Shown one piece after another: positions 18,751 through 24,929 of a stretch of DNA of 24,929 nucleotides. The position numbers and the translations under genes were made by a program. The notes beneath the pieces are model-generated. The model made no database searches. It was not told the origin of the DNA and was given only the letters and a program-made list of their open reading frames with translations. Positions within the stretch are counted from its first letter, which is position 1, and every line of letters starts with the position of its first letter. This DNA is from a virus, in the IMG/VR virus record IMGVR_UViG_3300042923_000186, positions 64,001 to 88,929 of that record. One strand, given 5' to 3'.

Positions 18751-18773
18751 GAAATTATTTTGCAGGAATTATT

Positions 18774-18953
18774 TTACTCTGGAGCAACCCAGCTATCCCC
18801 GATGCGCTCCACCTTGTCATTTGTCGCCATGCACACAAGCCAGATGCCGTCAGGCAGGGCCGTGAAGATTTGCCCGGCTGGCGTATCGGCCTGCCAGTAG
18901 TAATCCAGCTTATCCGCGTTGAGCTTCGATACGATCGCTTCTTTAGTCAGCAT
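18774..18953 (-). CDS. Small hypothetical protein, 59 residues
   Basis: MLTKEAIVSKLNADKLDYYW then a beta-rich part (IFTALPDGIWLVCMATNDKV). No family is recognised. ATG 18953 overlaps the end of the previous gene; GAGAGA upstream is a weak ribosome site. A start at 18980 adds nine residues but has no site at all. It is the last gene of the 20226 operon. Confidence 0.58.
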   Translation of the reverse strand: MLTKEAIVSKLNADKLDYYWQADTPAGQIFTALPDGIWLVCMATNDKVERIGDSWVAPE

Positions 18954-19179
18954 TGCTAGTCTCTCTCGCCACCTTGGCATATTGGGAGAGGCGTACTGCT
19001 AATTCGTCGGCCTCGTCAGCCGTCAGCAGGTGCTCTATTGCCAGACTGCGGCCAAGGCCCGATGTGTGAAACACGAGGGATACAGACGGCTTTCCGTCGC
19101 GGTAGACATAGCCAACACTGGCATACGTGGGGATAGATGCAGGCTTATTGCTATACAGGAATTTTTCAGCGGATAGCAT
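18943..19179 (-). CDS. Hypothetical protein, 78 residues
   Basis: An N-terminal beta-rich half (IPTYASVGYVYRDGKPSVSL) and a C-terminal helix (LLTADEADELAVRLSQYAKV). No family is recognised. GGGAGACGGATAA precedes the ATG. It overlaps the next gene by 11 bp. Confidence 0.62.
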   Translation of the reverse strand: MLSAEKFLYSNKPASIPTYASVGYVYRDGKPSVSLVFHTSGLGRSLAIEHLLTADEADELAVRLSQYAKVARETSNAD

Positions 19180-19395
19180 TTATCCGTCTCCCTTGATGAT
19201 GTTTGCCAATTCCTGTAATTCTATGTGGTCTGTGCTGTTCGGATTCCCGGCCAGATAACGGCGGATAGCAAGCCTGTGATGATAACGTGCGGCCTCGTGG
19301 TTCAACGCCTGATTTAAAGCTGTCTCGTGATAGGTTCGATTATCTGCAATGGCAATCAGAATTTCAGAGAGGCGGAAGAATGGCAGCATGGTCAT
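19180..19395 (-). CDS. Hypothetical helical protein, 71 residues
   Basis: MTMLPFFRLSEILIAIADNR and a helical middle (ALNQALNHEAARYHHRLAIR). ATG 19395 overlaps the previous gene's stop by a few bases and has AAAGGG six bases upstream, so the longer frame is not needed. The function is unknown. Confidence 0.62.
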   Translation of the reverse strand: MTMLPFFRLSEILIAIADNRTYHETALNQALNHEAARYHHRLAIRRYLAGNPNSTDHIELQELANIIKGDG

Positions 19396-19607
19396 GGAAT
19401 TCCCTTTGTTCTCACGCAAAGCAATGCGCACGGATATTTGGTTTTCATTTCAGCATGGCACGACATTATATCAGGGTTGTTCTGTGCCGTCTCCGTTACG
19501 TGCTCTGCCTGTAGCCTGTCGGCAAACACCGGGCTTACCATCACTTCGTCTATCTCCTGTAGGCTTGCCCAATCGAATACGACGAGGAAAGCGGCCCAAT
19601 GGTTCAT
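19392..19607 (-). CDS. Hypothetical protein, 71 residues
   Basis: MNHWAAFLVVFDWASLQEID and a Cys-containing C-terminus (YPCALLCVRTKG). No family is recognised. Its frame joins the following gene by an ATGA-like overlap at 19392-19395, typical of this operon. Confidence 0.58.
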   Translation of the reverse strand: MNHWAAFLVVFDWASLQEIDEVMVSPVFADRLQAEHVTETAQNNPDIMSCHAEMKTKYPCALLCVRTKGIP

Positions 19608-19622
19608 TATCGGGCCTCTGTG

Positions 19623-20177
19623 TTACAGGACGGCTACAAGGGCGTGAGGCTTAATCCAGATGGTACGGCCCTTTTCGTCTGTCAGTGCGATATAGCCGCT
19701 GCCGTCAGGGTCAGCGTGGCCGACAGTGAAAACGCCTTTCATCGGGGCGCCTGATTTATACAATCGGCTAACCGATTTACCGGCAGGTACGGTATTAATT
19801 TGGGCTGTTTTAGTTTCAGCCACGATAAGCGTGTGCATAGCCGCGTTCAGGGTTTTAACCGTTTCCTTGGCTTCTGCCTCAGTGTAGTAATACATGGGCA
19901 CATGCAATTGTCCGGGGACGGTTTGAACGTCCGCAGTAGTCCACATAAACTGTCGATTCTCGATCAACACCGTGTAAGGTGGAACGAATACGCCCCGGTG
20001 AGGGAATACAGACCATTCGGAACCATTATCCCGTTTCAGGACAATAATATCGCTTTCACGGCTGGCCGGGGATTCTTCGACGCGGATAACCGGGTAGACA
20101 CGGGGCTCGTCGCCCTGTCCGCATTCTTCCATCCATTCACGGGAGACACGGAAGAATTTCTTTTGAAAGTTGCTCAT
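19623..20177 (-). CDS. Hypothetical protein, 184 residues
   Basis: First gene behind the 20226 promoter. MSNFQKKFFRVSREWMEECG opens a beta-rich protein (WSVFPHRGVFVPPYTVLIEN) with a helical middle (EAEAKETVKTLNAAMHTLIV) and a C-terminal GHADPDGSGYIALTDEKGRT. No family is recognised. ATG 20177 has AGGAG eight bases upstream; an extension to 20207 has no ribosome site. Confidence 0.65.
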   Translation of the reverse strand: MSNFQKKFFRVSREWMEECGQGDEPRVYPVIRVEESPASRESDIIVLKRDNGSEWSVFPHRGVFVPPYTVLIENRQFMWTTADVQTVPGQLHVPMYYYTEAEAKETVKTLNAAMHTLIVAETKTAQINTVPAGKSVSRLYKSGAPMKGVFTVGHADPDGSGYIALTDEKGRTIWIKPHALVAVL

Positions 20178-20225
20178 CGGGAACACTCCTAAAAGGGCGC
20201 CACACAATGCGACGCCACAGACAGA

Positions 20226-20254
20226 ACTATAACAGGTAGCTAGTTAGCTATCAA
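20226..20254 (-). promoter_or_regulatory. Leftward promoter with TAGN repeat spacer
   Basis: TTGATA (20254-20249), 17-bp spacer GCTAACTAGCTACCTGT, TATAGT (20231-20226). The -10 and its surroundings (AACTATAAC on the plus strand) match the 18405 promoter. Confidence 0.8.
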
Positions 20255-20261
20255 GCGGTTT

Positions 20262-20654
20262 TTACAAGTCCTTGCGGCGTTGGACTTCCCGGCGGTCATA
20301 CGGCACATTTGCCACTTCCCGGAAATAGATTGTCGGGTGGCCGTTGTCGTGAGGCGGATACAGGGCCGGGAACAGGGCTGGCATGGCGTCGCGGATATCG
20401 TATTGCCATTGGTCGCGGCCCGATCCTTCAAACGTCTTGACGATGTTGCCGGTGTCAGCGTCCCGCAATTCGGCCTTGTAAATCATGCCACTGCCGCCCC
20501 ACCATTCACGGGCGGTAATCGTATGCGACGGCATAATAGCGAGGCTTCGAACTGGTTTGCCGTTTTCTTTGGCTGTGACGTATTCGTGTGGCAAGACAGT
20601 GTGCCAATCACCGTCAAGGAATGCTTGCCGGAAGATGAATTTAGGATCAGTCAT
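20262..20654 (-). CDS. Hypothetical protein, 130 residues
   Basis: MTDPKFIFRQAFLDGDWHTV then a beta-rich body (AIMPSHTITAREWWGGSGMI, IYKAELRDADTGNIVKTFEG) and a basic tail ending QRRKDL. No family is recognised. ATG 20654 has GGAG at good spacing. The longer frame to 20828 reads antisense-like low-complexity residues inside the previous gene. Confidence 0.63.
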   Translation of the reverse strand: MTDPKFIFRQAFLDGDWHTVLPHEYVTAKENGKPVRSLAIMPSHTITAREWWGGSGMIYKAELRDADTGNIVKTFEGSGRDQWQYDIRDAMPALFPALYPPHDNGHPTIYFREVANVPYDRREVQRRKDL

Positions 20655-20655
20655 T

Positions 20656-21018
20656 TTATTTACTCCAGTGGGGTTCATAAGCGAACGGCACATCATAAGA
20701 CAGTTCGCCGTTGATATTCGATTTGAACGTTGAAGAGTTCGATTGTTGCAACGGGAACCGGGACAGAATTTCAGTGGTCTTTTCCGTGACAGGGAAATAC
20801 AAATCGCTCTGCCAATTGGAGCACTCAACGCCAGCGGCGATAAGAGCTTGATACAACGTCAGTTCGGTGAATCGAGCAAAACTGATATGTTCCCATTTCT
20901 CGTAGAGCTTTAGATTTGCGGCCTCTTCGTTTTCCGCTACTACCACAGCGGATATCCAGTACGTGACACCGATAGCGCCTTTGGTTCGTCCATTAAATTG
21001 TACGTTGTAGGTTTTCAT
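20656..21018 (-). CDS. Hypothetical protein, 120 residues
   Basis: MKTYNVQFNGRTKGAIGVTY and WISAVVVAENEEAANLKLYE suggest a small alpha-beta domain of the kind seen in short phage proteins. The second half is mixed. The ribosome site (CGGGAT) is modest. It overlaps the promoter-proximal gene by spacing only (1 bp gap to 21020). Confidence 0.6.
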   Translation of the reverse strand: MKTYNVQFNGRTKGAIGVTYWISAVVVAENEEAANLKLYEKWEHISFARFTELTLYQALIAAGVECSNWQSDLYFPVTEKTTEILSRFPLQQSNSSTFKSNINGELSYDVPFAYEPHWSK

Positions 21019-21019
21019 T

Positions 21020-21211
21020 TTAAATCCCGATGAGTACATACCGACGTGCTTCCACAGACCAATTGCGCTTTGCCAAGAACCGGGCAGCAGCATAAAAGCC
21101 GTGGGCTTTGAACAGTTCGCGGGCCTGTTCTATTTCAGTTTTCCCGCTATTGTCCGTCTTATTCTTTCCGTCGATAATAACATCGACGGTTTTATCATAA
21201 TGGCCGGTCAT
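21020..21211 (-). CDS. Small hypothetical protein, 63 residues
   Basis: A Lys-rich N-terminus (DVIIDGKNKTDNSGKTEIEQ) and a helical end with Trp/Arg (FYAAARFLAKRNWSVEARRY). No family is recognised. GGAAG lies upstream of the ATG. Second gene of the 21797 operon. Confidence 0.6.
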   Translation of the reverse strand: MTGHYDKTVDVIIDGKNKTDNSGKTEIEQARELFKAHGFYAAARFLAKRNWSVEARRYVLIGI

Positions 21212-21215
21212 GGCG

Positions 21216-21743
21216 TTACTTCCAGAGGTAATAACGCGGAGACGTGTCGCCGTAAATCGCTGCCTTGCGTTGTTTCCGGGTGCGTGGTTCCGGGCTCAGT
21301 TTATCGCTGTATGGCGAGCGGACATATTTACCGCCACGTTTTACGTGTCCGGCGCCTTCCCGTGCGTTACGGGACCGGGTGTCCGATGGATTCAGTTTGA
21401 AACCTCGATACGTCAACAGGGCAGCCAGCCTATTGACACGGGCCGGAACAGTCACGGCGGCGACATCGGCTTTCGGCTCTTCGGCGGTAATCTCTTTCGA
21501 CTTCTTCGAAAGGATGGTATTCAGAACGGCGGTATCTTTGGCGGGAGCCCCCGGCGTGACTTTCGCGTCTTGTGCATTGCAGTACTTCGTGATTGCGCCT
21601 TTGGCGTTATTCAGCGTGGAATAGCCGTCCGGGTTGAACTTGTCGCCGTCGATATAGAAGCGGGATTGTGCCGGGTCGGTAATCGTGCTGGCGACGGTGA
21701 CGCGTTCGGTAATCGTAAAGCCCTTGTATTCAGTGGTAGACAT
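21216..21743 (-). CDS. Hypothetical protein with basic C-terminus, 175 residues
   Basis: The N-terminal half is a compact alpha-beta part (YKGFTITERVTVASTITDPA, then DGYSTLNNAKGAITKYCNAQ), common in phage proteins that begin with a 'YKGFTI' type segment. The C-terminal third is strongly basic (EPRTRKQRKAAIYGDTSPRY) and could bind nucleic acid. AGGAG lies eight bases before the ATG. First gene after the 21797 promoter. The function is unknown. Confidence 0.65.
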   Translation of the reverse strand: MSTTEYKGFTITERVTVASTITDPAQSRFYIDGDKFNPDGYSTLNNAKGAITKYCNAQDAKVTPGAPAKDTAVLNTILSKKSKEITAEEPKADVAAVTVPARVNRLAALLTYRGFKLNPSDTRSRNAREGAGHVKRGGKYVRSPYSDKLSPEPRTRKQRKAAIYGDTSPRYYLWK

Positions 21744-21796
21744 TTGGGAAACTCCTATTTGGGTTGGCCGGTTGGCCTGTCTGTGTTGATGTAAGT

Positions 21797-21825
21797 ATCT
21801 TAGCTAACTATCTAACTCTTTGCAA
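21797..21825 (-). promoter_or_regulatory. Leftward promoter with TAGN-like repeat
   Basis: TTGCAA (21825-21820), 17-bp spacer AGAGTTAGATAGTTAGC, TAAGAT (21802-21797). Confidence 0.72.
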
Positions 21826-21838
21826 GCGTTTTTATCAA

Positions 21839-22054
21839 TTATTTTTGGCTTGCGTTGCTGTCGCGTTCTCGCCACACGCTGGCGCCTGTGCTGGCGTTCA
21901 TCCGGTAGGATGCCGGGGGCGGGGCTGTGTTGGCTGCAATCCAGTCGGCCACAGTCTTGCGGGATAAGCTCTTGAACTGTACTACGCCTAGCGGCCCGGA
22001 CGATAGAAGCCTAGTTAGCCACATACCGGCCTCCTTCTTTGGCTTGCTGTACAT
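21839..22054 (-). CDS. Small hypothetical protein, 71 residues
   Basis: MYSKPKKEAGMWLTRLLSSG then SLSRKTVADWIAANTAPPPA; the middle might be a helix-turn-helix-like pair. No family is recognised. ATG 22054 is favoured by AAGGA seven bases upstream; an ATG at 22060 is too close to it. It overlaps the preceding gene by 44 bp, long for this operon. Confidence 0.55.
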   Translation of the reverse strand: MYSKPKKEAGMWLTRLLSSGPLGVVQFKSLSRKTVADWIAANTAPPPASYRMNASTGASVWRERDSNASQK

Positions 22055-22325
22055 AAACATTTCCTTTCGTGAAAGGGTGTTGCAGGTATTGACCGAGCGG
22101 CCACGACTCATTGCACGAACGTGCGTAATCCTCTCGATAGCCTAGACGGCCCTCAAGGGGAAAGAACGTGTTTTCGTACCACTCGATATCGGAGACGTAC
22201 GCCGGGGCTCTGTACAGGCCCGTACGCGGGATAGGCACGCCCGCATTTGCGGGCACATGCTCTAGGGTGAAACGATTGGGATATTGTAACTTGGCTTGCT
22301 CAAACGAAATGTTTCTTTTACGCAT
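22011..22325 (-). CDS. Hypothetical protein, 104 residues
   Basis: MRKRNISFEQAKLQYPNRFT opens a protein rich in aromatic residues (DIEWYENTFFPLEGRLGYRE). No family is recognised. ATG 22325 has AAAGAG upstream. An ATG at 22370 would leave an almost leaderless mRNA because the 22381 promoter starts transcription a few bases before it. Confidence 0.6.
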   Translation of the reverse strand: MRKRNISFEQAKLQYPNRFTLEHVPANAGVPIPRTGLYRAPAYVSDIEWYENTFFPLEGRLGYREDYARSCNESWPLGQYLQHPFTKGNVYVQQAKEGGRYVAN

Positions 22326-22380
22326 GATTGCTCTTTGGATAGTTGCCAGTTCAGTGACATTGCGCCACATGGGTAGACGT

Positions 22381-22410
22381 ATCTTACCTAACTAGCTAAC
22401 TATCCGTCAA
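22381..22410 (-). promoter_or_regulatory. Leftward promoter with TAGN repeat spacer
   Basis: TTGACG (22410-22405), 18-bp spacer with GATAGTTAGCTAGTTAGG, TAAGAT (22386-22381). It shares its -10 with the 21797 promoter. Confidence 0.75.
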
Positions 22411-22420
22411 GCGTTTTGTG

Positions 22421-23008
22421 TCATGCTGGCACAAGCCCGGCAGCCTTGCGAATTTCGGCCACTTGTGCAAGGAAATGTGCTTCTGCGGCTGCCAGCGCTT
22501 GAGCTACCATGTCCGGGGTTGCAGTCGGCAGGGCTTGCGACTCGATAGACTTAGCACGACCGCTGCCGCGTTTAGGGCCGGGCTTGCCTTTGGCTTTGCC
22601 GGTGTTCTTCGGCGGCGTCAGCATGCTAACAGTCGGCGTCACAGCAGGAAGGGTAGGAGCCGCCAGCGTGGCAGCGTTAGCGGCCTGAACGGATGGCAGG
22701 ACAACACTGTTTTCCGTGACCTTTGGACGCTTGAACAGGTCAGGGCGGTGTTTCTCGGTACGTGGCAGGCGGTGACGAATTTGTGCGTTCGCGTCGTTCA
22801 TGGCGACGGCGTAGCGCTCAGCCATTACCTTTTCATCGTTGGCCGACAGTGCTACAGTGCCGTAGTAGTACGTCATGGGAACGTCAATCAGTTCGTTGCT
22901 TCCTTGCGTCCACGCCTTGATAGTTTGGCTGTCCTTCGTCCACGAATCGACGTTGAACACGACAGCAGCACCTTGATTTGCATCCAGACGGCACAGAATT
23001 TGCGACAT
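22421..23008 (-). CDS. Hypothetical protein with basic AT-hook-like patch, 195 residues
   Basis: The N-terminal domain (MSQILCRLDANQGAAVVFNV ... DVPMTYYYGTV ... ANDEKVMAERYAVAM) looks structured. A Pro/Thr/Ala linker (about 100-135) leads to a Lys/Arg/Gly patch GKAKGKPGPKRGSGRAK (137-153), reminiscent of AT-hooks, and a final helix (EAHFLAQVAEIRKAAGL). DNA binding is inferred from the patch only. ATG 23008 has GGAG eight bases upstream. It is a single-gene unit between two promoters. Confidence 0.65.
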   Translation of the reverse strand: MSQILCRLDANQGAAVVFNVDSWTKDSQTIKAWTQGSNELIDVPMTYYYGTVALSANDEKVMAERYAVAMNDANAQIRHRLPRTEKHRPDLFKRPKVTENSVVLPSVQAANAATLAAPTLPAVTPTVSMLTPPKNTGKAKGKPGPKRGSGRAKSIESQALPTATPDMVAQALAAAEAHFLAQVAEIRKAAGLVPA

Positions 23009-23070
23009 GGTAATTTCTCCAGTAGATGGCAACAGTTGGTTGGGTTGCTTGTTAATCAGTACATGTAGAG

Positions 23071-23099
23071 ATAGTAAAGTAAGATTCGCTAGAGTGCAA
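23071..23099 (-). promoter_or_regulatory. Weak leftward promoter without TAGN repeat
   Basis: TTGCAC (23099-23094), 17 bp, TACTAT (23076-23071), upstream of the gene starting at 23008. Confidence 0.5.
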
Positions 23100-23176
23100 G
23101 TGCAAATCGCTATCTTTTGTATGGATTCTGTAAAGATTTGTCTTGTCTCAATGTAGGAACCGTCCTACTCCTACGG

Positions 23177-23199
23177 GGAAAGCCCGCTCTGGGCGGGCT
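23177..23199 (-). terminator. Probable terminator, short T tail
   Basis: AGCCCGC-CCAGA-GCGGGCT on the minus strand followed by TTCCCC; a perfect 7-bp stem but a weak T run. It lies just after the stop at 23204. Confidence 0.65.
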
Positions 23200-23203
23200 G
23201 TGG

Positions 23204-23404
23204 TCACGCTGCAATGGGTTCCTTGCTAGCGTACTTATCGCAAACTTCCTCGTATCGTCGGAGCGCTCGGAGCACTTCTAACGCGGCCTCGCGTTTCTCT
23301 CGGTGCTCACGTTCGTACAGCGGGACGGAGCGTTGTAGAGCGTTCGTATGGGCTTCTGCGGTAGTGGTCCAAGTCACGATATTGTCGTCAATGATGAGGT
23401 TCAT
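23204..23404 (-). CDS. Small helical protein, 66 residues
   Basis: MNLIIDDNIVTWTTTAEAHT then a charged helix with coiled-coil character (YEREHREKREAALEVLRALR). No family is recognised. It starts in an ATGA overlap with the gene before it (23401-23404) and ends at the terminator. Confidence 0.6.
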   Translation of the reverse strand: MNLIIDDNIVTWTTTAEAHTNALQRSVPLYEREHREKREAALEVLRALRRYEEVCDKYASKEPIAA

Positions 23405-23598
23405 GGCAGTTCCATACCTTTCAAGTTAAAGTAAGTCCGTGCTTCGTCAAGTGTTGTAAAGTGCTGCCCGGCAGTCCCGTTGATGTAGCTCGCCCACGGG
23501 CGGGAAGGGGACCAGTCCGCCCGATATGTGACGCGTCCGCGTCCGCAAGTAGTGCGATAGGTATCGTATTCTACGGGCTTGTTTGGATCGGCTTTCAT
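23401..23598 (-). CDS. Small hypothetical protein, 65 residues
   Basis: MKADPNKPVEYDTYRTTCGR, then a beta-like section and a helix (TTLDEARTYFNLKGMELP). It resembles short phage/plasmid proteins that bind or modify a partner, but no family is certain. It overlaps both neighbours by ATGA junctions. Confidence 0.6.
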   Translation of the reverse strand: MKADPNKPVEYDTYRTTCGRGRVTYRADWSPSRPWASYINGTAGQHFTTLDEARTYFNLKGMELP

Positions 23599-24317
23599 TC
23601 TTCGATACCTTCAGAATTGTTAGCAAGGCTGTTTTTCAAGCTGCGCAATACGGCGACTTCGACTGACAACTCAAAGCGGGCATCTGGGCCAAGGTCAGGA
23701 TGGTTCCGCAGTGCCCACAGACGTTTTATCCCTTCCTCGCCCGCTGCTATCTCACCTCGCAATTCTTTTACGGCACTATAGCGCTGCCCGTGCTCACGCT
23801 GATTTTCTGCATAGCGCCACGCTTCGCTGTCGGCAAAGATCGCGGCTTCATCTTCGGAGTGGCACACGTTCCCGAAATAGACGCGCTCGCCGCTGTCCGT
23901 CAGGCGGTAGCCAGCGATAAACAGGCCATGCGGCAACCGGCCAACGATGCCGATGCATTTTTCTAGCCCGTCCTCGTCGCAGTACCATCCGCGATGCTTC
24001 GGCCCGCCGTCAACCTCGTGGGCGTCACGTTCGTCCCGGAACTGTTCGCCAGTGTGGCAGTACCAGATAGGTACACGCTTTTCGTACCGCGTTCCGGCGT
24101 CCTTTGTGTTGTGACCCTGTTCAAGCGCTCCGCATGCCGTATTCCAGTTGTCGAATCCCCATTGCCGGGCTTCACGCCACGTCAACGCAACCATCGAAGG
24201 AGGCAAGCTCTGCGTCTGGTGTGCCCGGTGCCAGAGACGCGCCATGCGATACTGTACGCCACCTTTCAGCAGTCGCAGATAGTCGGGGGCGTCAGGAATC
24301 TGTGCAAAGTTAGTCAT
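23595..24317 (-). CDS. Conserved phage/plasmid protein of unknown function, 240 residues
   Basis: The middle (HRGWYCDEDGLEKCIGIVGR, LPHGLFIAGYRLTDSGERVY, then DEAAIFADSEAWRYAEN) follows a pattern common to hypothetical proteins on proteobacterial plasmids, ICEs and phages (GWY-TD ... LPHGRFIAGY ... ERVYF ... ADE-A...AE-ERE). No function is established for it. The N-terminus is basic and helical, and the C-terminus is a long charged helix (SVEVAVLRSLKNSLANNSEG). The start ATG is well placed. It is in the 24705 operon with an overlap to the next gene. Confidence 0.7.
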   Translation of the reverse strand: MTNFAQIPDAPDYLRLLKGGVQYRMARLWHRAHQTQSLPPSMVALTWREARQWGFDNWNTACGALEQGHNTKDAGTRYEKRVPIWYCHTGEQFRDERDAHEVDGGPKHRGWYCDEDGLEKCIGIVGRLPHGLFIAGYRLTDSGERVYFGNVCHSEDEAAIFADSEAWRYAENQREHGQRYSAVKELRGEIAAGEEGIKRLWALRNHPDLGPDARFELSVEVAVLRSLKNSLANNSEGIEE

Positions 24318-24322
24318 GATAG

Positions 24323-24673
24323 TTACGCTTTCAAGAGGGTAATAAATTCGCCTGTCAAGCTGCCGTCATCGTTGAACACGGCAACCTCTTCATAGTCCAG
24401 CATCGCATACAGCGGCCACGGTTCCCGGCTGTTCATCGGGCGATACAGGCCAATCATGCGGGTGTCACCGTCTCCGCCTTTCATCAGTTCGATATTGACT
24501 ACCGTCGTGCTGCCGTCGTCTGGATTCTGCCACACATCAAACGCTTCGCCGCTGTGTTCCAGCAGCACGCCGGGGATGTTCAGTTCCTCCAGCTTAAGGT
24601 AAAGCTGTCCGTAGCACTTCAACAGGTTTGCTTCGTTGAACAGGTCACGCGGGATCACTCGATTGTAGGACAT
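24323..24673 (-). CDS. Hypothetical protein, 116 residues
   Basis: MSYNRVIPRDLFNEANLLKC then a beta-rich part (GVLLEHSGEAFDVWQNPDDG, TTVVNIELMKGGDGDTRMIG) and a short end. It looks like a plasmid-type accessory protein that often precedes the preceding family (inference). GAGG precedes the ATG. First gene of the 24705 operon. Confidence 0.65.
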   Translation of the reverse strand: MSYNRVIPRDLFNEANLLKCYGQLYLKLEELNIPGVLLEHSGEAFDVWQNPDDGSTTVVNIELMKGGDGDTRMIGLYRPMNSREPWPLYAMLDYEEVAVFNDDGSLTGEFITLLKA

Positions 24674-24704
24674 GGTTGCCTCTGTTGTTCGTTTCAGTAT
24701 TGAT

Positions 24705-24733
24705 AGGTTACTAGCTATCTAACTACTTGTCAA
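24705..24733 (-). promoter_or_regulatory. Leftward promoter with TAGN repeat spacer
   Basis: TTGACA (24733-24728), 17-bp spacer AGTAGTTAGATAGCTAG, TAACCT (24710-24705). The -35 lies in the last codons of the gene entering from the right edge. Confidence 0.75.
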
Positions 24734-24929
24734 CCCCACTTTTAATTTTTATTGGCCTCTTCGGGCGTGCCGTGAAACGGACCGTATAGCCGTCCAGAGT
24801 CATTTCAGAATCTACGCTATCCGCGTGGACGTACATAAAGCGAACAGCAGCGGCCACGACCGACGGAACTCGCCCACCTGTGCCAAATACCATCTCTCCG
24901 CCTGCATCGTTTGCGACTAGATCACAGGT
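24723..24929 (-). CDS. Hypothetical protein, C-terminal 68 residues, enters from the right edge
   Basis: An open frame comes in from the window edge and stops at TAG 24725-24723. It encodes LVANDAGGEMVFGTGGRVPS, a mixed middle (DSVDSEMTLDGYTVRF) and a basic end (RPKRPIKIKSGVDK). No family is recognised from this part. The start lies outside the window. The stop overlaps the 24705 promoter. Confidence 0.6.
   Translation of the reverse strand, partial: TCDLVANDAGGEMVFGTGGRVPSVVAAAVRFMYVHADSVDSEMTLDGYTVRFTARPKRPIKIKSGVDK

Noticed and set aside
20655-20828. N-terminal extension of the 20262-20654 gene
   Set aside because: The extension is read from inside the previous gene and lacks a ribosome site; ATG 20654 has GGAG.
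22418-23068. 216-codon plus-strand ORF opposite the 22421-23008 gene
   Set aside because: It is the complement of a gene with a good start and promoter, its composition is atypical, and it has no ribosome site.
1-24929. CRISPR array, insertion sequence or integrase attachment site
   Set aside because: No regular repeat-spacer series, transposase or terminal repeats were seen. The serine recombinase is of resolvase/invertase size, and no attachment core could be defined.

Overview
This window looks like part of a tailed double-stranded DNA phage genome (Caudoviricetes). The evidence is a terminase large-subunit N-terminus at the left edge, a 16-tRNA array with an embedded HNH endonuclease, a Rha/KilAC-type antirepressor, a phage-type RtcB RNA ligase, and dozens of short overlapping ORFs with good Shine-Dalgarno sequences. 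No structural, lysis or replication gene is recognisable apart from the packaging genes. The host cannot be fixed from the sequence. Consensus sigma-70 promoters and strong AGGAG-type ribosome sites indicate a proteobacterium. A 14-nt match to the betaproteobacterial form of the 16S rRNA 3' end and Burkholderia-phage-like accessory proteins lean towards Burkholderiales (inference).

Layout. (1) Bases 1-4238, minus strand: a terS-like gene (3842-4183), then about 3.2 kb of tRNA genes and structured non-coding RNA with its own promoters (3787, 3074), an HNH endonuclease, a likely stand-alone small RNA (about 380-579) with a consensus promoter and terminator, and terL running off the edge. (2) Bases 4240-4500: an AT-rich repeat island and a divergent promoter pair. 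(3) Bases 4530-13626, plus strand: antirepressor, small unknown genes, a serine recombinase with a palindromic operator over its promoter, a GC-richer module of mosaic phage proteins (7395-9270), a SpoT-like HD hydrolase, a zinc-ribbon peptide, RtcB, and a train of overlapping small genes ending at a terminator. (4) Bases 13627-14849: 1.2 kb without genes, between converging transcription units, packed with small perfect palindromes and repeated CTTATG motifs. (5) Bases 14850-24929, minus strand: five or six short operons of small, mostly unrecognised genes of early/accessory type, each behind its own promoter, plus a second candidate small RNA (18530-18716).

How it may work together. Thirteen promoters on both strands carry a period-4 TAGN repeat, mostly in a 17-bp spacer, so one factor could control most of the window. 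The tRNA array, RtcB and the HD alarmone hydrolase form a plausible set for keeping translation going against host defences that cut tRNA or raise alarmone levels (inference). The non-coding RNAs are the least explained and most interesting content. One of them carries a 14-nt complement to the anti-Shine-Dalgarno end of 16S rRNA with no start codon behind it.
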